DNA of 64,000 nucleotides, from the NCBI RefSeq assembly GCF_004792415.1, contig NZ_CP038853.1, forward strand, positions 868,001 through 932,000, in the 5' to 3' direction. Below the pieces are notes generated by a model. The model had not been told where the DNA came from and made no database searches. It saw only the letters and a program-made list of their open reading frames with translations. Shown here piece by piece: positions 44,319-52,756 of the stretch (its first letter is position 1; the number at the start of each line of letters is the position of its first letter). The DNA is from Pantoea vagans (lineage in GTDB: Bacteria; Pseudomonadota; Gammaproteobacteria; Enterobacterales; Enterobacteriaceae). A program made the translations under genes and the position numbers.

Positions 44319-44452
44319 TATTTTCGAATATGGAGAAGTGCCTCGGTGTGACATGACGCATTAGCGTTCAGGCCGCACTAAGGAGGATAACGTTGCATCA
44401 GCAACGGCCCGCAGGGCGAAGCGCAAGCTGAGTAATCCTCCTGGATGCACCA
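44319..44452 (+). repeat. rtT-like repeat with a 19-nt tRNA-Arg 3' tail, copy 1
   Basis: Begins right after the CCA of tRNA-Arg 1 and ends at 44434-44452 with AATCCTCCTGGATGCACCA, an exact copy of the last 19 nt of the tRNA. An outer stem AGGAGGAT (44381-44388) with ATCCTCCT (44435-44442) and an inner stem CGTTGC/GCAACG (44391-44406, loop ATCA) fold it. This is the design of the rtT repeats after E. coli tyrT, which also carry 19 nt of tRNA 3' end. Confidence 0.85.
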
Positions 44453-44530
44453 TCGAAAAAACAAAGTGAATTAGCAATTCCTTTCATGGTGAGTAGTTAG
44501 CACCCTGCGTTGTACAAGAATCAGATTTAT

Positions 44531-44607
44531 GCATCCATAGCTCAGCTGGATAGAGTACTCGGCTACGAACCGAGCGGTCGGAGGTTCGAATCCTCCTGGA
44601 TGCACCA
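44531..44607 (+). tRNA. tRNA-Arg (anticodon ACG), copy 2
   Basis: 77 nt, identical to copy 1, anticodon at 44565-44567, encoded CCA. It is not followed by an rtT-like repeat; the spacer downstream is unrelated. Confidence 0.97.
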
Positions 44608-44661
44608 TTCTTTGTAACATCCTCAGGTTGGTTTCTGTAAGTCCATAAAAAGTTGTACCTC

Positions 44662-44689
44662 AAAAGACAGACCCCAAAAGATAGACCCC
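44662..44689 (+). repeat. 14-bp tandem duplication before tRNA-Arg 3
   Basis: AAAAGACAGACCCC (44662-44675) is followed directly by AAAAGATAGACCCC (44676-44689), one mismatch, three bases before tRNA-Arg 3. Confidence 0.85.
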
Positions 44690-44692
44690 AAT

Positions 44693-44769
44693 GCATCCAT
44701 AGCTCAGCTGGATAGAGTACTCGGCTACGAACCGAGCGGTCGGAGGTTCGAATCCTCCTGGATGCACCA
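44693..44769 (+). tRNA. tRNA-Arg (anticodon ACG), copy 3
   Basis: 77 nt, identical to copies 1 and 2, encoded CCA. Followed immediately by the second rtT-like repeat. Confidence 0.97.
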
Positions 44770-44903
44770 TATCTTCCAATATGATTAATACCTCAGTGTG
44801 TCATGACGTGAATAGCGTTCAGGTCTCACTAAGGAGGATAACGTTGCTTCAGCAACGGCCCGCAGGGCGAAGCGCAAGCTGAGTAATCCTCCTGGATGCA
44901 CCA
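44770..44903 (+). repeat. rtT-like repeat with a 19-nt tRNA-Arg 3' tail, copy 2
   Basis: Aligns over its whole length with copy 1. From 44828 to 44903 it is identical except for one loop base (TTCA for ATCA). The tRNA-tail copy is at 44885-44903. The 5' half has diverged but keeps CCTC-GTGTG/TCATGACG and AGCGTTCAGG. Confidence 0.85.
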
Positions 44904-44922
44904 TCTTTGTTCTCTCATAAAC

Positions 44923-45000
44923 CCTCAATGTATCATGGCGTGATCATCGCTAAGAACTCACTAAACTCCTTACTGCCGCATCAGTAACCGCCTGTGCCCC
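44923..45000 (+). repeat. Decayed third rtT-like copy
   Basis: CCTCAATGTATCATGGCG followed by ACTCACTAAA and GCATCAGTAACCGCC aligns with the other two repeats (CCTCAGTGTGTCATGACG, TCTCACTAAGG, GCTTCAGCAACGGCC). The pairing GGAGGAT segment and tRNA tail are lost. Confidence 0.6.
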
Positions 45001-45360
45001 AAAGCTAAAAACGTTTCAGGAACTCCCCCAGCAGTTTCCCTCTGGCTTTGCCCGTACTGTTTTTCTGCTTAACCCGCCTCACTGATTCATCATTCTGACT
45101 TAAGCGAATTACAGCGCCTGTTTCACGTGTCAGCACTCTCTGTTTTGCTGCTCACGCCCGTCCGCCGCCGCCTGTCTGCCAAAATAATGTTAAAAAATCG
45201 CTGCAAATTCGTACGGTTATCCCTGGCCGCGCACGATCACCTTTATCTGAAAACAAAAATTGCTAATGCTTTCAAAGCATTTGCTGTTCATCCCCCCTGG
45301 CGACAACCTGTCCACATTAGGCTAAAGTAATGTCTCATTTGGTGAATGTCCGGAGTGACA
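45001..45360. other. Spacer between the tRNA operon and yqaB
   Basis: 360 bp, AT-rich toward the end. A 67-codon open frame (45127-45330) has poor codon use and no ribosome site and is not called. It must contain the yqaB promoter. No integrase, attachment duplicate or insertion sequence is seen. Confidence 0.5.
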
Positions 45361-45927
45361 ATGTACGATCAATATGACGCCCTGATTTTCGATATGGACG
45401 GCACGATTCTTGATACTGAGCCGACACATCGAAAAGCGTGGCGTCAGGTACTGGCGCGTTATGGATTAACGCTGGATGAAGCGCGTATTATCGACTTCAA
45501 TGGCGCTCCCGCCTGGCGGCTTGCGCAGTTCATCATTGAATCCAATCAGTCGTCACTCGACCCTCATCTTCTTGCTGCAGAAAAAACGGCTGCTGTAAAA
45601 GCGATGCTGCTGGAAAACGTCAGGCCACTGCAATTAATGGAGGTGGTAAAAGCGTATCACGGGCGTCGTCCGATGGCGGTGGGTACCGGAAGCGAACACA
45701 GCATGGCAGAGGCGTTACTGACGCAGCTGGGCGTGCGTGAGCTCTTCTCAGCAGTTGTCGGCGCTGACGACGTTCAGCGTCATAAACCTGAGCCTGAAAC
45801 CTTCTTACGCTGCGCTGAGCTGCTGGGTGTGGCGCCGGCACGTTGTGTAGTGTTCGAGGATGCGGACTTTGGGATTCAGGCCGCGAAGGCGGCAGGTATG
45901 GACGTGGTGGATGTCCGCTTACTGTGA
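45361..45927 (+). CDS. yqaB: Fructose-1-phosphate/6-phosphogluconate phosphatase (HAD family)
   Basis: A haloacid dehalogenase-type sugar phosphatase of 188 aa, identical in length to E. coli YqaB. Motif I is FDMDGTILDTEPTHRKAWR, motif II the GTGSEHSMAEALL region, motif III HKPEPETF and motif IV VFEDADFGIQAAKAAGMD. ATG 45361 follows CCGGAGTGACA. The stop overlaps the GTG start of yqaA. Confidence 0.93.
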   Translation: MYDQYDALIFDMDGTILDTEPTHRKAWRQVLARYGLTLDEARIIDFNGAPAWRLAQFIIESNQSSLDPHLLAAEKTAAVKAMLLENVRPLQLMEVVKAYHGRRPMAVGTGSEHSMAEALLTQLGVRELFSAVVGADDVQRHKPEPETFLRCAELLGVAPARCVVFEDADFGIQAAKAAGMDVVDVRLL

Positions 45928-46352
45928 GTGACGTTCTCGCCTATGCCTCGATGTTCGGCAGCAGTTTTCTGAGTGCGACGCTCCTGCCGGGAAGTTCCGA
46001 AGCACTGCTGATAGCACTATTGATAGCAAAAAAGACATCAGTTTACGGGTTGCTTTTGGCCGCATCCCTGGGAAACACCTTGGGCGGCTTAACCAACATT
46101 CTTATTGGTCGCTTGCTGCCGCTAAAACGTCAGGGGCGATGGCATGACACAGCAATGACGTGGTTGCACCGACTGGGACCTGCAGCACTGTTATTCAGCT
46201 GGCTGCCGGTGGTAGGTGATCTGCTCTGCGTTCTCGCAGGCTGGTTACGTTTCGCCTGGCTACCTGCGATGCTGTTTCTCGCCGTCGGCAAAACACTGCG
46301 TTATATCGTTATCGCGACTGCCACATTACAGGGTATGCAATGGTGGCATTGA
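45924..46352 (+). CDS. yqaA: YqaA family inner membrane protein (SNARE-associated/DedA-like)
   Basis: A 142-aa membrane protein, the E. coli YqaA length. GTG 45924 is the start ([23 protein letters not shown]), overlapping the yqaB stop by 4 nt. Membrane segments lie about 8-40, 45-70 and 90-140. [32 protein letters not shown] and the final QGMQWWH are conserved. The DedA/VTT-like fold suggests a role in membrane lipid or proton-linked transport, but no function is established. Confidence 0.92.
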   Translation: MSDVLAYASMFGSSFLSATLLPGSSEALLIALLIAKKTSVYGLLLAASLGNTLGGLTNILIGRLLPLKRQGRWHDTAMTWLHRLGPAALLFSWLPVVGDLLCVLAGWLRFAWLPAMLFLAVGKTLRYIVIATATLQGMQWWH

Positions 46353-46425
46353 TTCGCACAGATTCGAGGCTACGGTTAACATTATGCTGAACAAAAATAA
46401 ATTATTATCACAGCGGGGGGGTAAT

Positions 46426-47991
46426 GTGATCCCGGACGTATCTAAAGCGCTCTCCTGGCTGGAAGCGCATCCCAATGCCCTGAAAGGGATTGGCCGTGGC
46501 ATCGAGCGTGAAACGCTGCGTGTACAGGAAAATGGCGATCTGGCAAAAACCGGCCACCCTGAATCTCTGGGCTCGGCGCTGAAGCATGACTGGATCACCA
46601 CTGACTTTGCCGAAACACTGCTGGAATTTATTACGCCAGTGGATCACAGCATTGATCATATGCTGGCTTTCCTGCGCGATATCCATCGTCACGTTGCCCG
46701 TGAACTGGGTGATGAACGCATGTGGCCCTTCAGTATGCCGTGCGAGATTGACGACGCGGACAATATCGAGCTGGCGCAATATGGCACCTCCAATATCGGC
46801 AAGATGAAGACCCTCTACCGCGAAGGCCTGAAAAACCGTTACGGCGCGTTGATGCAGACCATCTCCGGCATTCACTATAACTTCTCGCTGCCGCTTTCAT
46901 TCTGGCAGGAGTGGGCTGACGTGAAAGATCAGGAAAGCGGCAAAGAGACCATCTCAGCGGGCTACCTGCGGCTGATCCGCAACTACTATCGCTTCGGCTG
47001 GGTGATCCCGTATCTGTTTGGCGCATCGCCGGCTATCAGCTCCAGCTTCCTGCAGGGCCGTGAGAGTGCGCTGCCGTTCGAAACCAATGACAAAGATACC
47101 ATGTGGCTGCCGTACGCCACTTCGCTGCGTCTGAGCGATTTAGGCTACACCAATAAATCGCAGAGCTCACTGGGCATCACGTTTAACTCTCTGGAAGGCT
47201 ATGTCACTGCGCTGAAGAATGCGATCAGGACGCCATCTGAAGAGTATGCGGCGATGGGCACCAAAGATGCCGACGGTAACTGGCTGCAGCTCAACACCAA
47301 CGTATTGCAGATTGAGAACGAGCTTTATGCGCCAATTCGCCCTAAGCGTGTGACGCGTTCGGGTGAGGCGCCTTCAGATGCGCTGCTGCGTGGCGGCATT
47401 GAATACATTGAAGTGCGCTCGCTGGATATCAACCCGTTCTCTGCCATCGGCGTTGATGAGAATCAGGTTCGCTTCCTCGACCTGTTCCTGATCTGGTGTA
47501 CCCTGGCGGATGCGCCGGAAATGAGTGCCGATGAGTTGCAGTGCACCCGCAAAAACTGGAACCGGGTGGTGCTGGAAGGGCGTAAACCGGATCAGAAAAT
47601 TGCGGTGGGCTGTGGAGATGCGGAGCATTCGCTGGTGGAAGTAGGCAAGACCCTGTTTGCCGATCTGCGTCGCGTTGCTGAAGTCTTAGACAGCAATAAT
47701 CAGGACAGCACGGAATATCAGCAGGTTTGCGATCAACTGGTAGCATCATTCGACGATCCTGAGCTAACCTACTCGGCGCGCATCCTTCAGGCAATGAAGG
47801 ACAATGGTGTCACCGGAACGGGCGTGGCGCTGGCTGAACAGTATCGCCACCTGCTCTGCGAAGAGCCGCTGGAAGTGCTGACAGAAGACGATTTCACGCG
47901 TCAGGCGCAGGAATCTGTTGCTGCACAGCAAGAGCTGGAAGCGAATGATAAGCTGGATTTTGAAGCGTATCTGGCGAGCCGGGAAGGGTAG
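46426..47991 (+). CDS. gshA: Glutamate--cysteine ligase
   Basis: First and rate-limiting step of glutathione synthesis: ATP-dependent gamma-glutamylcysteine formation. From GTG 46426 it has 521 aa and begins [16 protein letters not shown], the E. coli N-terminus; a GGGGGGG ribosome site lies just upstream. An in-frame ATG at 46384 would add 14 unconserved residues. [45 protein letters not shown] and [17 protein letters not shown] are family motifs. MicA is antisense-oriented just downstream. Confidence 0.96.
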   Translation: MIPDVSKALSWLEAHPNALKGIGRGIERETLRVQENGDLAKTGHPESLGSALKHDWITTDFAETLLEFITPVDHSIDHMLAFLRDIHRHVARELGDERMWPFSMPCEIDDADNIELAQYGTSNIGKMKTLYREGLKNRYGALMQTISGIHYNFSLPLSFWQEWADVKDQESGKETISAGYLRLIRNYYRFGWVIPYLFGASPAISSSFLQGRESALPFETNDKDTMWLPYATSLRLSDLGYTNKSQSSLGITFNSLEGYVTALKNAIRTPSEEYAAMGTKDADGNWLQLNTNVLQIENELYAPIRPKRVTRSGEAPSDALLRGGIEYIEVRSLDINPFSAIGVDENQVRFLDLFLIWCTLADAPEMSADELQCTRKNWNRVVLEGRKPDQKIAVGCGDAEHSLVEVGKTLFADLRRVAEVLDSNNQDSTEYQQVCDQLVASFDDPELTYSARILQAMKDNGVTGTGVALAEQYRHLLCEEPLEVLTEDDFTRQAQESVAAQQELEANDKLDFEAYLASREG

Positions 47992-47996
47992 AAAAG

Positions 47997-48069
47997 AAAA
48001 AGGCCACATCAATGTGGCCAAATTAACATCTCTGTTGTCAGGGATGATGATAACAAATGCGCGTCTTTC
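47997..48069 (-). ncRNA. micA: Small regulatory RNA MicA
   Basis: Hfq-dependent sRNA that represses ompA and other outer-membrane protein mRNAs under envelope stress. Read on the minus strand, the RNA starts GAAAGACGCGCATTTGTTAT, identical to E. coli over the seed. It continues through TCATCATCCCTG and ends in the terminator hairpin GGCCACA-TTGA-TGTGGCC with TTTTT. Length 73 nt. It lies between gshA and luxS, divergent from luxS, exactly as in E. coli. Confidence 0.95.
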
Positions 48070-48075
48070 ATATAT

Positions 48076-48103
48076 TCAGACGTTGGGCGAACAGAAAAGT
48101 TTC
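48076..48103 (-). promoter_or_regulatory. Sigma-E promoter of micA
   Basis: On the minus strand GAAACTT (48103-48097), 16 bp, then TCTGA (48080-48076), six bases before the MicA 5' end. Matches the RpoE consensus GGAACTT-N16-TCTRA with one mismatch. Confidence 0.85.
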
Positions 48104-48141
48104 ATCGTTTTAAAAAAAATTCTCAGAACAGGAGGTGACGT

Positions 48142-48657
48142 ATGCCACTACTGGACAGTTTTACCGTTGATCACACCATCATGGGCGCACCGGCAGTACG
48201 CGTTGCAAAAACCATGAAGACTCCGCATGGCGATACGATTACCGTCTTTGACCTGCGTTTTTGCCGCCCGAACATTGATATCCTCACTGAGCGTGGCATT
48301 CATACGCTGGAGCATCTCTTTGCCGGATTCATGCGTGACCACCTGAATGGTGACGGTGTTGAGATCGTCGATATCTCGCCGATGGGTTGCCGCACAGGCT
48401 TCTACATGAGCCTGATTGGTACGCCAGACGAGCAGCGCGTTGCGAAAGCGTGGAAAGGGGCGATGGAAGATGTTCTGAAAGTCAAAGATCAGAACCAGAT
48501 CCCTGAGCTGAATGAATACCAGTGTGGCAGCTACAAACTGCACTCACTGGACGAAGCGCAGCAGATCGCCCGCAATGTGCTGGCGCATGAGATCGGCGTT
48601 AACTGCAACGACGATCTGAAACTGCCTGCTGAAAAGCTGAAAGAACTGCACATCTAG
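48142..48657 (+). CDS. luxS: S-ribosylhomocysteine lyase (autoinducer-2 synthase)
   Basis: Cleaves S-ribosylhomocysteine to homocysteine and DPD, the AI-2 precursor, in the activated methyl cycle. It has 171 aa. Metal ligands are His54 and His58 (HTLEHLF) and Cys128 (YQCGSYK). The Shine-Dalgarno GGAGGTGA is close to a full anti-16S match. Its 5' leader can overlap MicA on the opposite strand. Confidence 0.98.
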   Translation: MPLLDSFTVDHTIMGAPAVRVAKTMKTPHGDTITVFDLRFCRPNIDILTERGIHTLEHLFAGFMRDHLNGDGVEIVDISPMGCRTGFYMSLIGTPDEQRVAKAWKGAMEDVLKVKDQNQIPELNEYQCGSYKLHSLDEAQQIARNVLAHEIGVNCNDDLKLPAEKLKELHI

Positions 48658-48678
48658 TCAGGACTTCTCTGCTAAAAA

Positions 48679-48712
48679 AAACGCCGCATCCTGTCGATTG
48701 CGGCGTTTTTTT
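48679..48712. terminator. Bidirectional terminator between luxS and yfjD
   Basis: AAACGCCGCA (48679-48688) pairs with TGCGGCGTTT (48699-48708); T-runs on both strands serve the two convergent genes. Confidence 0.9.
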
Positions 48713-48718
48713 ATGGTT

Positions 48719-50005
48719 TCAGGAACCGACCGATTTTTTCAGGGGCGTCTTTGGCGTAATGCGCACCTGTTTGATCATGTTGTCCTGCACGTCCAGAATA
48801 TCGACGTTGTAGTGGCCTATCTGAACCCGGGTGGCGATGGCGGGGATCTCTTCCAGCGCTTCCAGCAGCATGCCGTTGATGGTGCGGGCTTCCTGCTCTG
48901 GCAACTGCCAGTTAAAAGCCTTGTTGATTTCACGCACGTTAGCACTGCCCTCAATCAGCACCGAGCCATCATTCTGCGGCATCACTTCCTCTGCCAGCGA
49001 CGGTGACATGGAGGTGGTAAAGTCACCAACAATCTCCTCCAGAATGTCCTCAATCGTCACCAGCCCTTTGATGTCGCCATATTCATCCACCACCACGCCC
49101 GCTTTCTCTTTATTGCGCTGAAACTTCACCAGCTGGGTGTTCAGCGGTGTACCTTCCGGGATGTAGTAAATCTCATCGGCGGCACGCAGCAGCGTCTCTT
49201 TGGTGAACTCTTTTTTCTCCGTCATCATGCGCCAGGCTTCGCGTACCCGCAGCATGCCGACGCAGTCATCCAGCGAATCCCGGAACAGCACGATGCGGCC
49301 GTGTGGCGAGTGACTCAGCTGACGTACGACCGACTTCCAGTCATCGTTGATGTTGATGCCGACGATCTCATTACGCGGCACCATGATGTCGTCAACGCTG
49401 ACTTTCTCCAGGTCGAGAACAGAGAGCAGCATGTCCTGGTTACGGCGTGACATCAGGCTACGCGACTCATAGACGATGGTACGTAACTCCTCTTTGCTCA
49501 GCGCAGAGTTAATGGCACCGTCAGCGCGGATACCCGCTATTCTCATCAGCAGCCGGGTAATAGTGTTGAGCAGCCAGACCAGCGGCAGCATGATGTATTG
49601 CAACGGGACCAGCAGCAGGCTGCTGGGAAAGGCGACGCGCTCGGGATAGAGCGCCGCCACGGTTTTTGGCAGCACTTCGGCAAAGACCAGCACCACAAAG
49701 GTCAGGATGCCGGTCGCAATCGCGACGCCTTCATCACCGTGAATACGCATGCCTACGATGGTGGCAAGGGCGGAGGCCAGAATATTGACCAGGTTGTTAC
49801 CGATTAAAACCAGACTGAGCAGCCGGTCAGGACGACGCAGTAGCTTCTCCACCCGGCGTGCGGCGCGATTACCGTTTTTTGCCTGATGGCGCAGCTTATA
49901 GCGGTTAAGCGTCATCATGCCGGTTTCCGACCCGGCAAACCAGGCGGAAACCAGGACCATGACGCAGAGAATAATAATCAGCGTGGTGGTTGAAACATTC
50001 TCCAA
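48719..50005 (-). CDS. yfjD: CNNM/CorC-family transporter with CBS domains (YfjD, CorE-like)
   Basis: A 428-aa inner membrane protein. The DUF21/CNNM transmembrane domain (about 1-180, with SAWFAGSETGMMTLNR and GNNLVNILASALAT) is followed by two CBS domains (about 195-330, DIMVPRNEIVGI and GVVVDEYGDIKGLVTIEDILEEIVGD) and a C-terminal CorC/HlyC domain. Homologues act in magnesium or cobalt efflux. The substrate here is inferred from the family. It is 15 bp downstream of ypjD and likely co-transcribed. Confidence 0.9.
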   Translation of the reverse strand: MENVSTTTLIIILCVMVLVSAWFAGSETGMMTLNRYKLRHQAKNGNRAARRVEKLLRRPDRLLSLVLIGNNLVNILASALATIVGMRIHGDEGVAIATGILTFVVLVFAEVLPKTVAALYPERVAFPSSLLLVPLQYIMLPLVWLLNTITRLLMRIAGIRADGAINSALSKEELRTIVYESRSLMSRRNQDMLLSVLDLEKVSVDDIMVPRNEIVGININDDWKSVVRQLSHSPHGRIVLFRDSLDDCVGMLRVREAWRMMTEKKEFTKETLLRAADEIYYIPEGTPLNTQLVKFQRNKEKAGVVVDEYGDIKGLVTIEDILEEIVGDFTTSMSPSLAEEVMPQNDGSVLIEGSANVREINKAFNWQLPEQEARTINGMLLEALEEIPAIATRVQIGHYNVDILDVQDNMIKQVRITPKTPLKKSVGS

Positions 50006-50020
50006 CGCAGAACTTCCTTT

Positions 50021-50821
50021 TTAACGAGAGGTAGGGACAAGCAGATGCTGCAGGATGCGACTGCCGAAGTAAGCCATGGTTAACAGCACCGCACCGCTGC
50101 AGTTAAACCAGACGACGCGGCGACCACGCCAGCCTTCATGATAGTGCCCCCAGAGCAAAACGATATAAACAAACCACGCAATGATGGAGAGAACGGCTTT
50201 ATCGACGTTTTCTGCGCTGAAGAGATCCTGCATATAAAACAGACCGGTGCAGAGCACCAGCGTCAGCAGCACGACGCCAACCTGGGTAATGTGAAACATC
50301 TTACGTTCGATGGTCAGCAGCGGCGGCATATCCTGGGTAAATGCCAGTCGCTTGTTTTTCAGCTGGTAATCAATCCAGGCCAGCTGCAGCGCATAGAGCG
50401 CGGCAATAATCAGCGTCGCATAGGCGAACAGCGACAGGCCGATATGGATCATCATGCCTGGCGTGGTTTCCAGATGGGTGATGAACGCATTGGGGACGAA
50501 AGTAGCGAAGGCCAGATTAATCAGCGCGAAGCTGTAGACAATCGGCAGCAGCAGCCAGCCACGGTTGCGTGACGCCACAATGGTCATGATGGCGCAGATC
50601 AACAGGCTCACCAGCGAGCCAATGTTGAGCAGGCTTAAATTCTGTCCGCTATCAACCGCAAATATGCGTTGCTGCAGGGCGACCGCGTGTGTCACCAGCG
50701 CCACACAGGCAGAGAACATCGCCATTCGCCGCCAGCCGCCGTTACGTTTCAACAGGCTGGGAATGATAAGGGCAAGACTTAAGGAGTAGGCGAATAGCGC
50801 CACTATCGCGAAAACGAACAT
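50021..50821 (-). CDS. ypjD: YpjD, CcsA/HemX-like cytochrome c assembly family membrane protein
   Basis: A 266-aa protein with about eight membrane helices, matching E. coli YpjD in length and in MTIVASRNRGWLLLPIVY, TPGMMIHIGLSLFAYATLIIA and LWGHYHEGWRGRRVVW. The fold resembles heme-handling CcsA/HemX proteins, but no cytochrome assembly role is shown. It is divergent from ffh, an arrangement conserved in E. coli. Confidence 0.9.
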   Translation of the reverse strand: MFVFAIVALFAYSLSLALIIPSLLKRNGGWRRMAMFSACVALVTHAVALQQRIFAVDSGQNLSLLNIGSLVSLLICAIMTIVASRNRGWLLLPIVYSFALINLAFATFVPNAFITHLETTPGMMIHIGLSLFAYATLIIAALYALQLAWIDYQLKNKRLAFTQDMPPLLTIERKMFHITQVGVVLLTLVLCTGLFYMQDLFSAENVDKAVLSIIAWFVYIVLLWGHYHEGWRGRRVVWFNCSGAVLLTMAYFGSRILQHLLVPTSR

Positions 50822-50924
50822 AGATCCTTTCAGGTCAGTCAGATAAGGAAAAAGGCAGTATAGCGCCAGCCGAAGCAGGCTCCAAACGATCTGAGGGGCA
50901 ATTGCAGAGATCGCCGAGGCTTCG

Positions 50925-50933
50925 TGTTATAAT
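50925..50933 (+). promoter_or_regulatory. Extended -10 promoter of ffh
   Basis: TGTTATAAT is an extended -10 (TGn + consensus TATAAT), 54 bp before the ffh ATG. No well-spaced -35 is apparent. Confidence 0.65.
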
Positions 50934-50986
50934 CCGCCGCATTCTGCCGATCAGGCACCTCGCGATCTTTTTTTTAGTGAGAGACC

Positions 50987-52348
50987 ATGTTTGATAATTT
51001 AACCGATCGTTTGTCGCAAACCCTGCGAAATATCAGCGGCCGCGGAAGGCTGACTGAAGAGAACATCAAAGAGACCCTGCGTGAAGTGCGCATGGCGCTG
51101 CTTGAAGCTGACGTTGCACTGCCAGTGGTGCGTGACTTCATCAACCGTGTGAAAGAGAGCGCGGTCGGCCATGATGTGAATAAAAGCCTGACGCCAGGTC
51201 AGGAGTTTATCAAAATCGTTCGTAACGAGCTGGTTGCGGCGATGGGTGCAGAGAACAACGCACTCGACCTGGCGGCTCAGCCACCAGCCGTAGTACTGAT
51301 GGCGGGCCTGCAGGGTGCCGGTAAAACCACCAGCGTCGCTAAGCTGGGTAAGTTCCTGCGTGAAAAGCACAAAAAGAAAGTCTTAGTGGTTTCTGCCGAC
51401 GTCTATCGTCCGGCGGCAATCAAACAGCTGGAAACCCTGGCACAGCAGGTTGGCGTGGATTTCTGCCCGTCCGATCTCAGTCAGAAGCCGGTCGACATCG
51501 TTAACAACGCGCTGCGTGAAGCCCGCCTGAAGTTCTACGATGTGCTGCTGGTGGATACCGCCGGTCGTCTGCACGTTGACGAAGCGATGATGGACGAAAT
51601 CAAACAGGTTCATGCCGCGATTAAACCGGTAGAAACGCTGTTTGTGGTCGATGCCATGACCGGTCAGGATGCCGCAAACACGGCGAAAGCCTTTAATGAA
51701 GCGCTGCCGCTGACCGGGGTTATCCTGACCAAGGTCGACGGTGATGCCCGCGGTGGTGCAGCGCTGTCGATTCGCCATATCACCGGCAAGCCGATTAAAT
51801 TCATGGGTGTCGGTGAAAAAACCGAAGCGCTTGAACCGTTCTATCCTGACCGTATTGCGTCACGTATCCTCGGCATGGGTGACGTGCTGTCACTGATCGA
51901 AGATATTGAAAGCAAGGTTGACCGCGACCAGGCGGAGAAACTGGCCAAGAAGCTGAAAACCGGCGACGGTTTTGATCTCAATGACTTCCTTGAGCAGTTG
52001 AAGCAGATGCGCAACATGGGCGGCATGGCCAGCCTGATGGGTAAACTGCCGGGTATGGGACAGTTGCCTGACAATGTGAAATCGCAGATGGATGACAAAG
52101 TGCTGGTACGCATGGAAGCCATCATCAACTCGATGACGCGCAAAGAGCGTGAGAAACCAGAAATCATCAAAGGCTCGCGCAAGCGCCGCATTGCAACCGG
52201 CTCCGGAATGCAGGTGCAGGACGTTAACCGCTTATTGAAGCAGTTCGACGACATGCAGCGTATGATGAAGAAAATGAAGAAGGGCGGTATGGCGAAAATG
52301 ATGCGCGGCATGAAGGGTATGATGCCGCCAGGATTCCCCGGCCGCTAA
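50987..52348 (+). CDS. ffh: Signal recognition particle protein Ffh
   Basis: Binds 4.5S RNA and signal sequences and targets nascent inner membrane proteins to FtsY. It has 453 aa. The N-domain is about 1-90; the GTPase domain has GLQGAGKTTSVAKLGKFL (about 105-122), DTAGRL and TKVDGDARGG. The methionine-rich M domain ends MMKKMKKGGMAKMMRG. Confidence 0.98.
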   Translation: MFDNLTDRLSQTLRNISGRGRLTEENIKETLREVRMALLEADVALPVVRDFINRVKESAVGHDVNKSLTPGQEFIKIVRNELVAAMGAENNALDLAAQPPAVVLMAGLQGAGKTTSVAKLGKFLREKHKKKVLVVSADVYRPAAIKQLETLAQQVGVDFCPSDLSQKPVDIVNNALREARLKFYDVLLVDTAGRLHVDEAMMDEIKQVHAAIKPVETLFVVDAMTGQDAANTAKAFNEALPLTGVILTKVDGDARGGAALSIRHITGKPIKFMGVGEKTEALEPFYPDRIASRILGMGDVLSLIEDIESKVDRDQAEKLAKKLKTGDGFDLNDFLEQLKQMRNMGGMASLMGKLPGMGQLPDNVKSQMDDKVLVRMEAIINSMTRKEREKPEIIKGSRKRRIATGSGMQVQDVNRLLKQFDDMQRMMKKMKKGGMAKMMRGMKGMMPPGFPGR

Positions 52349-52385
52349 GCGTTCCACAAAAAAGCCCGGAAAGGCACGGTTTAGG

Positions 52386-52470
52386 TTGCTTTTTTCGCCA
52401 AAATGAGTAAAATTTTCGGGCTTTTTATACAGCACCCGGACCCCGTTCCTCGATGGGGGCCGGGTGTTTT
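52386..52470 (+). promoter_or_regulatory. rpsP promoter and leader hairpin
   Basis: TTGCTT (52386-52391) and TAAAAT (52408-52413) are 16 bp apart. The leader then forms CACCCGG-a-CCCC (52433-52444) paired with GGGG..CCGGGTG (to 52466), followed by TTTT, a terminator-like structure only ~20 bp before the rpsP start. It may stop ffh read-through or attenuate the ribosomal operon. Confidence 0.6.
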
Positions 52471-52489
52471 ATTAACTGAAGAGGATGTT

Positions 52490-52738
52490 ATGGTAACAAT
52501 TCGTTTGGCACGTCACGGCGCTAAAAAGCGTCCGTTCTATCAGGTCGTCGTTACTGACAGCCGCAATGCACGCAACGGTCGTTTCATCGAGCGCGTTGGT
52601 TTCTTCAACCCGATCGCATCTGGTCAGGCTGAAGGTCTGCGTCTGGATCTGGACCGTATCGAGCACTGGGTTGGCCAGGGCGCAACACTCTCTGATCGCG
52701 TTAACGCGCTGGTCAAAGAAGCTAAGAAAGCAGCTTAA
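52490..52738 (+). CDS. rpsP: 30S ribosomal protein S16
   Basis: 82 aa, the E. coli length, starting [21 protein letters not shown], with [13 protein letters not shown] typical of S16. ATG 52490 follows GAAGAGGA. The frame is open to 52403 but covers the leader hairpin. First gene of rpsP-rimM-trmD-rplS. Confidence 0.98.
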   Translation: MVTIRLARHGAKKRPFYQVVVTDSRNARNGRFIERVGFFNPIASGQAEGLRLDLDRIEHWVGQGATLSDRVNALVKEAKKAA

Positions 52739-52756
52739 TCTGTCACGGTGGTGAGC

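Noticed and set aside
45127..45330. 67-codon open frame before yqaB
   Set aside because: No ribosome site, Arg/Lys-rich composition typical of noncoding AT-rich DNA, and no similarity recognised.
44141..45360. Integrated element at the tRNA cluster
   Set aside because: The repeated tRNA 3' ends look like attachment sites, but no integrase or cargo gene lies between them and the repeats match the rtT design.
47997..48019. gshA terminator on the plus strand
   Set aside because: The hairpin is followed by T-run only on the minus strand; it is the MicA terminator.
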